Below are positions 1 through 10,457 of a stretch of DNA of 64,000 nt, piece after piece; position 1 is the stretch's first letter, and each line of letters opens with the position of its first letter. The translations under genes and the position numbers were made by a program. The stretch lies in NCBI RefSeq assembly GCF_000612585.1, contig NZ_JFCA01000029.1:1-64000 (forward strand). Direction: 5' to 3'. The notes under the pieces are model-generated. The model saw only the letters and a list, made by a program, of their open reading frames with translations, searched no databases and was not told the origin of the DNA. Origin of the DNA: Pseudomonas sp. CHM02. Lineage in GTDB: Bacteria > Pseudomonadota > Gammaproteobacteria > Pseudomonadales > Pseudomonadaceae.

Positions 1-24
1 TACAAAAGTTGGCTGACTACCTGA

Positions 25-300
25 TCAATCGCGGTAAAACACCTGCACCAGGTGATAGCCGAACTTGCTCTTGATCGGCCCGTGAACCACCTTTACCGGC
101 TTCTTGAAGATCACCGCATCAATCGCCCCCACCATCTGCCCGGGCCGCACTTCACCCAGGTCGCCGCCGCGCTTGCCGGACGGGCAAGTGGAGTACTTCT
201 TGGCCAGCACATCGAACGCCTCGCCCTTGGCGATGCGTTGCTTGAGCTGTTCGGCTTCTTCGCTGGTTTTCACCAGGATATGACGGGCTTGGGCTTTCAT
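25..300 (-). CDS. small parvulin-type peptidyl-prolyl isomerase (PpiC family)
   Basis: A 91-residue single-domain parvulin that would catalyse cis-trans isomerisation of peptidyl-prolyl bonds. The N-terminus carries the family signature ARHILVKT. The middle has the conserved CPSGKRGGDLGEV and GQM motifs, and the C-terminus ends in FGYHLVQV, so the domain is complete. There is no signal peptide, so it should be cytoplasmic like E. coli PpiC. The start at 300 fits the family N-terminus, and a weak AGAGAT stands before it. A paralogue lies at 14531-14812. Family assignment is secure; the substrate is unknown. Confidence 0.9.
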   Translation of the reverse strand: MKAQARHILVKTSEEAEQLKQRIAKGEAFDVLAKKYSTCPSGKRGGDLGEVRPGQMVGAIDAVIFKKPVKVVHGPIKSKFGYHLVQVFYRD

Positions 301-343
301 TGATCTCTACCAGGTGTGCGACGGCGCGCGATTATGCCTGAAC

Positions 344-2839
344 TCATGGGTCAACGTTGATCATGCTGCGGATTTTCGTCGCCAGTTGGTCGATGGAAAA
401 CGGCTTGGCCACCATGTCCATGCCGTCCTCCAGGAACCCTTGGCGCTCGGCGGCTTTCTCGGCATAACCGGTCATGAACAGCACACGTAGACCGGGCCGG
501 TGCTGGCGGGCGATTTCGGCAAGCTGCCGGCCATTCATGCCGGGCAGGCCAACATCGGTCACCAGCAAGTCCACGCGCAGGTCCGATTCCAGCAATGGCA
601 GCGCTGCGCGGGCGTCCGCCGCCTGGTGCGCGGTGTAGCCCAGTTCGTCGAGTACATTGACCACCAGCATGCGCACCGCCGGGTCGTCCTCGACCACCAC
701 CACCGCTTCACCGGCCAGGGCCAGCGGTGCTTCGCTCGAGTGCGCGGGCAGCGGGCTTTCCAGGGCGGTGCCATGCAGGCGCGGCAGGTACAGGCGCACA
801 CACGTTCCCTGGTCCGGTTCGCTCTGGATGGTCACGTGGCCGCCGGACTGTTGGGCAAACCCGTAGATCATCGACAGGCCCAGGCCGGTGCCCTGGCCGA
901 TCGGCTTGGTGGTGAAGAACGGGTCGAACGCCTTGGCAAGAATTTTCGGCGCCATGCCGGTGCCGTTGTCGCACACGCCGAGCATCACGTAGTCACCGGC
1001 CTTGACCGGTTCCAGGGTGGTGATATCGGTGCCGTCCAGGTAGCTGTTGGCGGTTTCGATCAGTATCTCGCCGCCATCGGGCATGGCGTCGCGCGCGTTG
1101 ATCACCAGGTTGAGCAGGGCGTTTTCCAGTTGGCTGGCGTCGGTGTTCACCGGCCAGATGTCATGACCGAGTTGCACCTTGAGTCCGATATGCGCGCCCT
1201 TGGTGCGGCGGAACAGGTCTTCGAGAGACGCCACCAACTGGTTGGGATCGAGTGGACGGCGGTCCAGCGACTGGCGCCGAGAGAACGCCAGCAACCGGTG
1301 GGTCAGGGCCGCGGCACGATGGGCGGAGGACACGGCGGCATCGGTAAAACGACTGATTTCGTCACTGCGCCCGGCGGCGATGTAGCGCTGCATCAGGTCC
1401 AGGCTGCCGATGATGCCGGTGAGCATATTGTTGAAGTCATGGGCGATACCGCCGGTGAGTTGGCCCACGGCTTCCATCTTCTGTGCATGGCGCAGCGCAT
1501 CCTCGGCACGTTCGCGCTCGAACATTTCGTTTTGCAGGCGCTGGTTCGCCTCGGCCAGCGCCTGGGTGCGCTGGGCCACGCGTTCTTCGAGGTTCTCGTT
1601 GAGGTTGCGCAGTGCTTCTTCGGTGAGCTTGCGTTCGGTCTCATCGATCACAAAGATATAGAAACCATTCACCGAGCCGTCATTGCTGAAGCGCGGCAGG
1701 TATTTCATCAGGGCATGGCGCGGCCGGCCGTCGCGGTGCGGCGTAACGGTCATGAAGCTGCAGGCCTTGCCCTTGAGCGCGGCGGCGATCTTGTCCGCGC
1801 GCCCGGCATACACCTGGTCGCCGACTACGTCGCGGATGGTCTTGCCGTACAGCTCCTGGGGCGTCATGCCGTACCATTCCAGGTACGCGCTGTTGTTCAG
1901 GCGGAAGCGCTCTTCGTGGTCGACATACCCGATCAGCACCGGCATGGCGTTGATGATCAGTTGCAGCTCGGTCTGGCTTTGGCGCAAGGCCTGCTCGGTG
2001 TGCTTGCGCTCGGTCAGGTCCAGCGCGGCGCCGAGGAAGCGCGCCGGGCGGCCCTGATGATCCTTGTAGCAGCGCCCGCGGGCAAACACCCAGCGCACCT
2101 GGCCGTCGGCTTGCAACAGGCGGTATTCCTCGGCGTACTCGGTGCCGAAGGTGATGCAGTGCTTGATGCTGCGCGCCACCATGCCGCGATCTTCGGGGTG
2201 CACGCCGTGCAGGTAATCGCTGATGGGCAGCCGGCCTGCTTCGCTCGGTTCGACACCGTGCAGGTAGGCGAAGTGCGCGTCGGCGATAAAGCGGTCTTCG
2301 CCGATGTCCCAATCCCAGGTGCCGACCGCGTCGGTCGCCGCGAGCGCCAGTTGCAGGCGTTGTTCGGTGTTGTGTCGGGCCCTGCGCCGCTCGTTGGTTT
2401 CGATGGCGGTGACCAGGATCCCGGCCACGCGGCCGCTTTCATCGCGGACCGGGCTGTAGGTCAGGTCGAGCCAGATTTCAGTGTCGCGATTGTGGCGTTG
2501 CAGCACGAGGCGCTGCTCGCTGAACGTGCGCACCTGGCCTTTGAGCACGGCGTCGTAGACCGGCGCGGTAAAGCTCTCGAGCTCCGGCCAGGTCTGGTGT
2601 GCCGGCTGGCCCATCGCCTCGGGGTGCTTGTTGCCGGCCAGCAGGGCGAAGCCGTCGTTGTAGAGTTGCGTGAGCTGGTTGCCCCACAGCAGCAGCATCG
2701 GCATTGGCGAGTGGACGACGATGTCCACGGCGGTACGCAGGCTTTGCGGCCAATCATTGGCCTCACCGAGCGGGCTTTGCGCCCAGTCCAGCCGCGCGAT
2801 CAATGCTGCGGCTTCGCTGCCGGTGGATGTTCCATTCAT
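344..2839 (-). CDS. hybrid sensor histidine kinase with three PAS domains and a C-terminal receiver
   Basis: An 831-residue two-component hybrid kinase. Three PAS-like sensing segments cover roughly residues 30-150, 165-280 and 290-410, followed by a charged coiled-coil linker. The HisKA box GIAHDFNNML carries the phospho-accepting His at about residue 467. The ATPase domain shows NLVINARDAM (N box), DNGTGM (G1) and GTGLGLSM (G2). The C-terminal receiver has VVVEDD and a phospho-acceptor Asp in TDVGLPGMNG at about residue 762. No membrane segment or signal peptide is visible, so it should sense a cytoplasmic cue. The start at 2839 is preferred over 2884 because AGGG sits just upstream and the protein then begins MNGTSTG. 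No separate response regulator is adjacent. The signal is unknown. Confidence 0.88.
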   Translation of the reverse strand: MNGTSTGSEAAALIARLDWAQSPLGEANDWPQSLRTAVDIVVHSPMPMLLLWGNQLTQLYNDGFALLAGNKHPEAMGQPAHQTWPELESFTAPVYDAVLKGQVRTFSEQRLVLQRHNRDTEIWLDLTYSPVRDESGRVAGILVTAIETNERRRARHNTEQRLQLALAATDAVGTWDWDIGEDRFIADAHFAYLHGVEPSEAGRLPISDYLHGVHPEDRGMVARSIKHCITFGTEYAEEYRLLQADGQVRWVFARGRCYKDHQGRPARFLGAALDLTERKHTEQALRQSQTELQLIINAMPVLIGYVDHEERFRLNNSAYLEWYGMTPQELYGKTIRDVVGDQVYAGRADKIAAALKGKACSFMTVTPHRDGRPRHALMKYLPRFSNDGSVNGFYIFVIDETERKLTEEALRNLNENLEERVAQRTQALAEANQRLQNEMFERERAEDALRHAQKMEAVGQLTGGIAHDFNNMLTGIIGSLDLMQRYIAAGRSDEISRFTDAAVSSAHRAAALTHRLLAFSRRQSLDRRPLDPNQLVASLEDLFRRTKGAHIGLKVQLGHDIWPVNTDASQLENALLNLVINARDAMPDGGEILIETANSYLDGTDITTLEPVKAGDYVMLGVCDNGTGMAPKILAKAFDPFFTTKPIGQGTGLGLSMIYGFAQQSGGHVTIQSEPDQGTCVRLYLPRLHGTALESPLPAHSSEAPLALAGEAVVVVEDDPAVRMLVVNVLDELGYTAHQAADARAALPLLESDLRVDLLVTDVGLPGMNGRQLAEIARQHRPGLRVLFMTGYAEKAAERQGFLEDGMDMVAKPFSIDQLATKIRSMINVDP

Positions 2840-2976
2840 GAAAAAAACCCTGATCGTAACGCTTTGAACGATGAAAACACCCATTGTCCCGTGAGTCGGG
2901 GAATGAGTGACTACCCCCGAAAAATAGCATGCATTGGGGGTTTGTCTTCAAATGAGTGCATCAGGGCTGAAACCTT

Positions 2977-4935
2977 TCATCCTTGTATCAGTTCAGGACG
3001 GTCGCGAAACTGCTCCAGCGCCTGTGGGTTGGCCAGGGCGTCGGTGTTCTTCACCGGCTCGCCGTGCACCACATTGCGCACCGCCAATTCAACGATCTTG
3101 CCGCTGATGGTGCGGGGGATATCGCTGACCGCGAGAATCTTCGCCGGCACATGCCGGGGTGTGGTGTTGGCGCGGATCACTTGGCGAATCTGTTGCGCCA
3201 GCGCTTCGTCCAGTTCAACACCGTCATTGAGGCGCACAAACAGCACCACACGCACATCGTCCTGCCAGCGTTGGCCGATGGCCAGGCTTTCCAGCACTTG
3301 CGGGACCTTTTCCACCTGACGGTAGATTTCTGCGGTACCGATGCGCACGCCACCGGGGTTGAGCACCGCGTCGGAGCGCCCGTGAATCAGCAGGCTGCCA
3401 TTCGGGCGCTGTTCGGCGTAGTCACCCTGGGCCCATACGCCGGGGAACTGGCTGAAATACGAGGCGCGCAGTTTCTGCCGATCGGGGTCGTTCCACAGGC
3501 CGATGGGCATGGCCGGGAAATGCCGGGTGCACACCAGTTCGCCTTTTTCGCCGACCAGCGGACGGCCCTGGTCATCCCACACTTCGATGGCCATCGCCAG
3601 GCTCTTGCACTGCATTTCGCCACGGCGCACCGGCAACACCGGGTTGCCGATCACAAAGCAGGAGACGATATCGGTGCCGCCCGACATGGACGACAGGCAC
3701 AGCTCGCCCTTGATCTCGCGGTACACGTAGTCGTAGCTCTGCGGCGACAGCGGCGAGCCGGTCGAAATCAGCCCCTTGAGGCTGCCCAGGTCGTGGCTGA
3801 GGCGCGGTTGCAGCCCGGCTTTTTCCAGGGTGGCGAGAAACTTGGGGCTGGTGCCGAACACGCTGATCTTTTCCGCGTCGATCAGGTCGATCAAGCGTTC
3901 GGGGCCGGGGTGAAACGGCGAGCCGTCATACAGCACTGCCGTGGCGCCGACGGCCAGTACCGACACCAGCCAGTTCCACATCATCCAACCGCAGGTGGTG
4001 TAGTAGAACAGGCAGTCCTCGCGGGACAGGTCGGCATGCAGGCCGTGCTCCTTGAGGTGGGTGAGCAGCACGCCGCCGGTGCCGTGGATGATGCACTTGG
4101 GCACGCCGGTGGTGCCGCTGGAGTACAGGATGTACAGCGGATGATCGAACGGCACCGCGACGAATTCAGGGTCGCCGCCAGGCGTGTAGAAGTCCTGCCA
4201 CAGCGTGACGCCGGCGTGGCTGTGATAATCCTCGACCCGCGCCTGAGGCCTGGCATACGGCACGATGATCAACTGTTCCAGGGACGGCAGGCGCGCGAGG
4301 ATTTCATTGAGCTTGGCGGTCTGGTCGATGTCCTTGCCGGCGTAGCGGTAGCCGGCACAGGTGATCAGCACCTTGGGTTCGATCTGGCCGAAACGGTCGA
4401 TCACACCCTGGGTACCGAAGTCCGGCGATGAGCACGACCAGATTGCGCCCAGGCTGGTGGTGGCGAGCATGCCCACCAGGGTTTGCCAGGTGTTGGGCAT
4501 GCACGCGGCGACGCGGTCGCCCTGGGTGACACCGGCCGCGCGCAGGCTGTGTTGCAGGCCGGCGACGTGGGCGGCGAGTTCGGCGTAGGTCAAGTGTTCG
4601 CGCTGGCCGTCTTCGCTGATCGCCACCACGGCTGGGTGATCATCGCGGCGGCGCAGCAGGTGCTCGGCAAAGTTCAGGGTCGCGCCGGGAAACCACTGGG
4701 CGCTGGGCATCTGGGCGTCTTCGATCAGCACCGCCGTGGGCGGGCTGCGAAATTGCACGTCGAAGAACGCCACGATGGCCCGCCAGAAATCAGGACGCTC
4801 GTCGATGCTCCACTGGTGCAGGGCCGGGTAGTCGCTGAGCTGCACGCTGTAGCGCTGGTTGATGTAGCGCCGGAACTGGTCCATCCGCGTGGTGGCGATG
4901 CGTTCCGGGGAAGGTTGCCAGAGGATGTCGGACAT
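2977..4935 (-). CDS. aacS: acetoacetyl-CoA synthetase
   Basis: A 652-residue ATP-dependent acyl-CoA ligase of the ANL superfamily. It should activate acetoacetate to acetoacetyl-CoA, feeding 3-hydroxybutyrate carbon into central metabolism. The adenylation core has YSSGTTGVPK, the conserved CGWMMWN stretch of AacS/ACS enzymes, and the C-terminal hinge region HGRSDAVLNPGGVRIG. The C-terminal IPRTISGK carries the catalytic Lys. The start at 4935 (MSDILWQP) agrees with family N-termini. It lies 13 bp after the dehydrogenase gene and is the last gene of the operon. The neighbouring dehydrogenase supports acetoacetate over acetate as substrate. Confidence 0.93.
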   Translation of the reverse strand: MSDILWQPSPERIATTRMDQFRRYINQRYSVQLSDYPALHQWSIDERPDFWRAIVAFFDVQFRSPPTAVLIEDAQMPSAQWFPGATLNFAEHLLRRRDDHPAVVAISEDGQREHLTYAELAAHVAGLQHSLRAAGVTQGDRVAACMPNTWQTLVGMLATTSLGAIWSCSSPDFGTQGVIDRFGQIEPKVLITCAGYRYAGKDIDQTAKLNEILARLPSLEQLIIVPYARPQARVEDYHSHAGVTLWQDFYTPGGDPEFVAVPFDHPLYILYSSGTTGVPKCIIHGTGGVLLTHLKEHGLHADLSREDCLFYYTTCGWMMWNWLVSVLAVGATAVLYDGSPFHPGPERLIDLIDAEKISVFGTSPKFLATLEKAGLQPRLSHDLGSLKGLISTGSPLSPQSYDYVYREIKGELCLSSMSGGTDIVSCFVIGNPVLPVRRGEMQCKSLAMAIEVWDDQGRPLVGEKGELVCTRHFPAMPIGLWNDPDRQKLRASYFSQFPGVWAQGDYAEQRPNGSLLIHGRSDAVLNPGGVRIGTAEIYRQVEKVPQVLESLAIGQRWQDDVRVVLFVRLNDGVELDEALAQQIRQVIRANTTPRHVPAKILAVSDIPRTISGKIVELAVRNVVHGEPVKNTDALANPQALEQFRDRPELIQG

Positions 4936-4948
4936 AGTGGGCCTCTTT

Positions 4949-5722
4949 TTATTGTGCCAGCCAGCCACCGTCGATATTCCACGCCGCACCGCGCACCTGG
5001 CTGCCGGCTTCGCTGCACAGGAACAGCACCAGTTCGCCCAATTGTGGCGGTGTCACAAATTCCAGCGACGGTTGCTTCTCCGCCAGCAGGTCATGTTGCG
5101 CCTGCTGCGGGTCCACGCCGTTGGCCGCGCGATCATCGATCTGCTTCTGCACCAGCGGCGTCAGCACCCAGCCTGGGCAGATAGCGTTGCAGGTGACGTT
5201 GCTGGTAGCGGTCTCCAGGCCGACCACTTTGGTCAGGCCGATCACGCCATGCTTGGCCGCCACGTACGCCGCCTTGCCCACCGAACCGACCTGGCCATGC
5301 ACCGAGGCGATGTTGACGATACGCCCCCAACCCCTGGCCTTCATCCCTGGCAGGCTCAAGCGCGTGCTGTGGAACACCGAGGAGAGGTTGATCGCGATGA
5401 TCGAATCCCAGCGCTCGGCGGGGAAGTCTTCCACCGGCGCCACGTGCTGGATGCCGGCGTTGTTGACGAGGATATCGACACCGCCGAATTCACGTTCGGC
5501 GTAGGCGATCATGTCGGCGATCTGCGCCGGGTCGCTGACGTCGGCGGGGTGGTGGCCGACCTTGCCGCCGAAGGCCTGCACCTGGGCGATCACCGCGCTG
5601 GCGTCGCCGAAGCCGTTGAGAATCAGGTTCGCGCCGGCCTTGGCCAGGCTCAGGGCGATGCCCAGGCCAATGCCGCTGGTGGAGCCGGTAACCAGGGCGG
5701 TCTTGCCGTTCAATGTCGTCAT
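4949..5722 (-). CDS. bdhA: 3-hydroxybutyrate dehydrogenase (SDR family)
   Basis: A 257-residue classical short-chain dehydrogenase that should oxidise (R)-3-hydroxybutyrate to acetoacetate with NAD+. The Rossmann motif GSTSGIGLG is at about residues 13-21, NNAG near residue 90, and the catalytic YVAAK after the IASVHGQVG segment typical of 3-hydroxybutyrate dehydrogenases. The C-terminus ends in NIDGGWLAQ, also typical of this subfamily. The start at 5722 has GAGG upstream. The gene lies 7 bp after the permease gene and 13 bp before aacS, so all three are probably co-transcribed. Confidence 0.94.
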   Translation of the reverse strand: MTTLNGKTALVTGSTSGIGLGIALSLAKAGANLILNGFGDASAVIAQVQAFGGKVGHHPADVSDPAQIADMIAYAEREFGGVDILVNNAGIQHVAPVEDFPAERWDSIIAINLSSVFHSTRLSLPGMKARGWGRIVNIASVHGQVGSVGKAAYVAAKHGVIGLTKVVGLETATSNVTCNAICPGWVLTPLVQKQIDDRAANGVDPQQAQHDLLAEKQPSLEFVTPPQLGELVLFLCSEAGSQVRGAAWNIDGGWLAQ

Positions 5723-5729
5723 GAAAACC

Positions 5730-7121
5730 TCACACAATGCCGGTGGCGTAGAAAGTACCGATCACCACGAACACCGCGAGGGTCTTGATGATCGTGATGC
5801 CGAAAATGTCCTTGTAGGCTTCGCGGTGGGTCAGGCCGGTGACCGCCAGCAGCGTGATCACCGCGCCGTTGTGGGGCAGGGTGTCCATGCCGCCGCTGGC
5901 CATGGCCGCGACGCGGTGCAGCACTTCAAGGGGGATATTGGCCGCATGGGCCGCCGAAATAAAGCTTTCGGACATGGCCGCCAGGGCAATGCTCATGCCG
6001 CCCGACGCAGAGCCGGTGATGCCGGCCAGCAGGGTCACGGTAATCGCTTCGTTGACCAGCGGGTTGGGGATGCCCTTGAGCCAGTCGGCCAGCACCAGAA
6101 AACCCGGCAGCGAGGCGATCACCGCACCGAAGCCGTATTCCGACGCCGTATTCATCGCCGCCAGCAACGCACCGCTGACCGCGCTTTTGCTGCCTTCGGC
6201 GAGCTTGCTCTTGATCGCCGAGAAGCCGAACACCAGCACCACGATAATCCCTACCAGCAATGCGGCCTGCACCGCCCAGATCGCGGTGAGCTTGGCGATT
6301 TCGGTGGTGACCGGGACGCTCATGCCCGGCAGGCTGAGGCTGTGGGTCTTGCCGTACCACTGCGGGATCCAGTGGGTGAACAGCAGGTTCATCACACCCA
6401 CCAGGATCAGTGGCGACAGCGCGATCCAAGGGTTGGGCAGGGTGAGGTTCTCGGCGGTTTCCGGCTCGTTGCGAAGCTCCGTGCCATACCCTTCACCGGC
6501 GCGCTGGGCCTTGTTGCGCTGGCGCGCCAGGTAGAGCATGCCGGCGCAGAACACGAAGATCGTGCCGATCAGGCCCAGCCATGGCGCGGCCCAGGCCGTG
6601 GTGTTGAAGAACGTACTGGGGATGATGTTCTGGATCTGCGGCGTGCCGGGCAGGGCGTCCATGGTGAATGAGAATGCACCGAGGGCGATGGTCGCCGGGA
6701 TCAGGCGCTTGGGGATATTGCTCTGGCGGAACATCTCTGCCGCGAACGGGTACACCGCAAACACCACCACGAACAACGACACGCCGCCATAAGTGAGCAG
6801 GGCGCAGACCAGCACGATCACCAGCATGGCCTGGCGCGTGCCGAGCAAGCGAATGGCGGCTGCCACGATCGAGCGCGAAAAGCCCGACAGCTCGATCAGC
6901 TTGCCGAACACCGCACCGAGCAGGAACACCGGGAAATACAGTTTGATAAAGCCGACCATCTTCTCCATGAACACCCCGGTAAACGCGGGCGCAACGGCGG
7001 ATGGGTCGGTGAGCAGGACAGCGCCGAGGGCGGCGATGGGGGCAAACAGGATAACGCTATAGCCACGGTAGGCAGCCAGCATCAGCAGCGCGAGGGCTGC
7101 CAGGGCAATGATCACACTCAT
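5730..7121 (-). CDS. GntP-family permease, probable 3-hydroxybutyrate transporter
   Basis: A 463-residue, highly hydrophobic secondary transporter with about a dozen membrane segments. It has the family-typical conserved stretches ITGSASGGMSIAL and MDTLPHNGAVITLL in the C-terminal half. GntP relatives carry gluconate and related acids. Position as first gene of an operon with 3-hydroxybutyrate dehydrogenase and acetoacetyl-CoA synthetase argues for uptake of 3-hydroxybutyrate or acetoacetate. The start at 7121 has GGAG 8 bp upstream. A sigma-54 promoter (7176-7194) lies about 45 bp upstream of the start. Family is certain; substrate is inferred from context. Confidence 0.88.
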   Translation of the reverse strand: MSVIIALAALALLMLAAYRGYSVILFAPIAALGAVLLTDPSAVAPAFTGVFMEKMVGFIKLYFPVFLLGAVFGKLIELSGFSRSIVAAAIRLLGTRQAMLVIVLVCALLTYGGVSLFVVVFAVYPFAAEMFRQSNIPKRLIPATIALGAFSFTMDALPGTPQIQNIIPSTFFNTTAWAAPWLGLIGTIFVFCAGMLYLARQRNKAQRAGEGYGTELRNEPETAENLTLPNPWIALSPLILVGVMNLLFTHWIPQWYGKTHSLSLPGMSVPVTTEIAKLTAIWAVQAALLVGIIVVLVFGFSAIKSKLAEGSKSAVSGALLAAMNTASEYGFGAVIASLPGFLVLADWLKGIPNPLVNEAITVTLLAGITGSASGGMSIALAAMSESFISAAHAANIPLEVLHRVAAMASGGMDTLPHNGAVITLLAVTGLTHREAYKDIFGITIIKTLAVFVVIGTFYATGIV

Positions 7122-7175
7122 GGTGTGTCTCCATCGGATTGTTATTTTTGTGGGGTGAGGCTTTGGAGGAGGGCT

Positions 7176-7194
7176 ATAGCGAGATATGTGCCAA
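7176..7194 (-). promoter_or_regulatory. sigma-54 (RpoN) -24/-12 promoter of the hydroxybutyrate operon
   Basis: Read on the minus strand the element is TTGGCAC-ATATC-TCGCTA, with GG and GC separated by exactly 10 bases as RpoN requires. The -12 element TCGC departs from TTGC by one base. The -12 GC lies near 7179-7180, about 58 bp before the permease start, leaving room for a leader and its ribosome site. The adjacent sigma-54 activator gene makes a functional promoter very likely. Confidence 0.85.
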
Positions 7195-7255
7195 ATTCAT
7201 AACTTATTGATATTTATAAAATTTATATAAATCAGTAGCGACTTTCTTGAATGTT

Positions 7256-7271
7256 GTCTCCATTTTGAGAC
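7256..7271. promoter_or_regulatory. candidate enhancer (activator-binding) inverted repeat
   Basis: A perfect dyad GTCTC-N6-GAGAC lies 62-77 bp upstream of the -24 element of the sigma-54 promoter. That is a usual distance for an enhancer-binding-protein site. A reverse-order relative, GAGA-N6-TCTC, lies at 7392-7405 next to the activator stop codon. Assignment to the neighbouring activator is inference from position and symmetry. Confidence 0.5.
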
Positions 7272-7286
7272 GGTCAGAGATCAAAT

Positions 7287-7372
7287 GTGGGAGCTGGCTT
7301 GCCTGCGATAGCGGTGTATCAGTCACAACTGTTCAGCTGGACCAACGCTATCGCAGGCAAGCCAGCTCCCAC
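7287..7372. repeat. REP doublet (REPIN-like inverted pair)
   Basis: Two nearly perfect inverse copies of a REP-like unit with core GAGCTGGCTTGCCTGCGATA face each other across about 28 bp. Such doublets are scattered through fluorescens-group genomes. It lies between the activator gene and the operon promoter, upstream of the candidate enhancer. Confidence 0.85.
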
Positions 7373-7406
7373 AGTAGATCATCTGTATATTGAGATTTAT
7401 GTCTCT

Positions 7407-8816
<1,410 letters not shown>

Positions 8817-8875
8817 GTTTAGGCTACCAACACAAATTGAATATGGAATCGCGATCCTTGTGGGAGCGGGCGTGT

Positions 8876-10447
8876 TTACAAGGGAATATGCGCCGCTGCC
8901 AGCAGCTCTTTGGTGTACGGATGCTGCGGTGCATCGAACACCTGATGGCTGGCGCCGCGCTCCACCACCTGGCCGTCCTTGATCACGATCATGTCATGGG
9001 CCATGGCGCGCACCACGGCCAGGTCATGGCTGATAAACAGGTAGGTCAGGCCATATTTGTCTTGCAGCTCACGCAGTAACGTCACCACTTGTTTCTGCAC
9101 GGTGCGGTCGAGGGCCGAGGTCGGTTCGTCGAGCAGCATCAGCGCCGGCTTGAGCACCAGGGCGCGGGCGATGGCGATGCGTTGGCGCTGCCCACCGGAA
9201 AACTCATGGGGGTAGCGGTAGCGGCTGGCGGGGTCGAGGCCGACATCCTTGAGCACCTGGACCACCTGCGCATCGCGGTCGGCCAGGCTGCACGGCGCGT
9301 GCACCTCCAGGCCTTCGCTGATGATCTGCTCCACGGTCATGCGCGGGCTGAGGCTGCCGTAAGGGTCCTGGAAGACTACCTGCATCTGCTTGCGCCACGG
9401 GCGCATCTGCTGAGGGTTCAGCGGGTCGAGCGCTTCCCCCTGGAAGCGAATGCTGCCGGTGGAGTCCAGCAGCCGCAGGATTGCCTGGCCCAGGGTGGAC
9501 TTGCCCGAGCCGGACTCGCCGACAATCCCCAGGGTCTTGCCGCGTTGCACGCTGAGGCTGATGCCATCCACCGCCCGCAGGTAGGTCTTGCGCCGGAACA
9601 ACCCGCCGCCGAGGGGGAATTGCACGGTCAGGTCGTCCACTTGCAACACCGTCTCGCGCTCGTCGCTGCACAGCGCCTCAGCGTCCGGTTCCGCATCCAG
9701 CAGCAGGCGGCTATAGGGGTGTTGCGGCGCATTGAACAGGGTCTGGCACTCGGCCTGTTCGACGATCTCGCCGGCGCGCATCACGCACACGCGCTGGGCA
9801 ATGCTGCGCACCAGGTTGAGGTCGTGGCTGATCAGCAACAGCGACATGCCCAGGCGTTCCTGCAGGGACTTGAGCAGCAGCAGGATCTTGCGTTGCACCG
9901 TCACATCCAGCGCGGTGGTGGGTTCGTCGGCGATCAGCAGTTCCGGCTCGCACGCCAGGGCCATGGCGATCATCACCCGTTGGCGCTGGCCGCCGGAGAG
10001 CTGGTGCGGATAGGCCTTGAGGCGTTCCTGGGGTTTCTGGATGCCCACCAGTTGGAGCAATTCGAGGATACGCGCCTGCGCCGCCTTGCCGCCCAGGCCC
10101 TTGTGCAGCAGCAGGGTTTCACCGATCTGCTTTTCGATGCTGTGCAGCGGGTTGAGGGAGGTCATCGGCTCCTGGAAGATCATGGCGATGCGGTTGCCGC
10201 GCAGCTTCTGCAAGGTGGTGGCCGAAGCCCCCACCAATTCCTGGCCGCGGTACTTGATGAAACCGGTGGTTTCAGTACCGGCCTCGGGCAGCAATTGCAG
10301 GATCGAATGGGCCGTCACCGACTTGCCCGAGCCCGACTCGCCCACCAGCGCCAGGCACTCGCCGGGGCGCACGTCCAGGCACAGGTTGCGCACGACGGTC
10401 TGGCCGCTGAAGGCGACGCTGAGGTCGCGGATTTCGATCAGGTTCAT
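8876..10447 (-). CDS. peptide ABC importer, fused dual ATPase (YejF-like)
   Basis: A 523-residue protein made of two ABC ATPase domains in tandem. Each has Walker A GESGSGKS, a signature (LSGGQRQR in the first, FSGGQRQR in the second) and Walker B (LLIADEPTT, LMLLDEPTS). It would energise the two permeases encoded just upstream. YejF and NppD share this fused layout, and the DppD/OppD-type C-terminal extensions follow each domain. It is the last gene of a four-gene operon, 10 bp after the YejE-like permease. It is a paralogue of the protein encoded at 15305-16909. Confidence 0.92.
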   Translation of the reverse strand: MNLIEIRDLSVAFSGQTVVRNLCLDVRPGECLALVGESGSGKSVTAHSILQLLPEAGTETTGFIKYRGQELVGASATTLQKLRGNRIAMIFQEPMTSLNPLHSIEKQIGETLLLHKGLGGKAAQARILELLQLVGIQKPQERLKAYPHQLSGGQRQRVMIAMALACEPELLIADEPTTALDVTVQRKILLLLKSLQERLGMSLLLISHDLNLVRSIAQRVCVMRAGEIVEQAECQTLFNAPQHPYSRLLLDAEPDAEALCSDERETVLQVDDLTVQFPLGGGLFRRKTYLRAVDGISLSVQRGKTLGIVGESGSGKSTLGQAILRLLDSTGSIRFQGEALDPLNPQQMRPWRKQMQVVFQDPYGSLSPRMTVEQIISEGLEVHAPCSLADRDAQVVQVLKDVGLDPASRYRYPHEFSGGQRQRIAIARALVLKPALMLLDEPTSALDRTVQKQVVTLLRELQDKYGLTYLFISHDLAVVRAMAHDMIVIKDGQVVERGASHQVFDAPQHPYTKELLAAAHIPL

Positions 10448-10457
10448 ATGCGCTCAC

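Noticed and set aside
2913..2941. ACCCCC/GGGGGT dyad as a terminator after aacS
   Set aside because: The stem is six base pairs with a 17-base loop and no following T-tract on the aacS strand.
500..3319. 939-residue plus-strand frame over the hybrid kinase
   Set aside because: Shadow of a gene with unmistakable kinase and receiver motifs.
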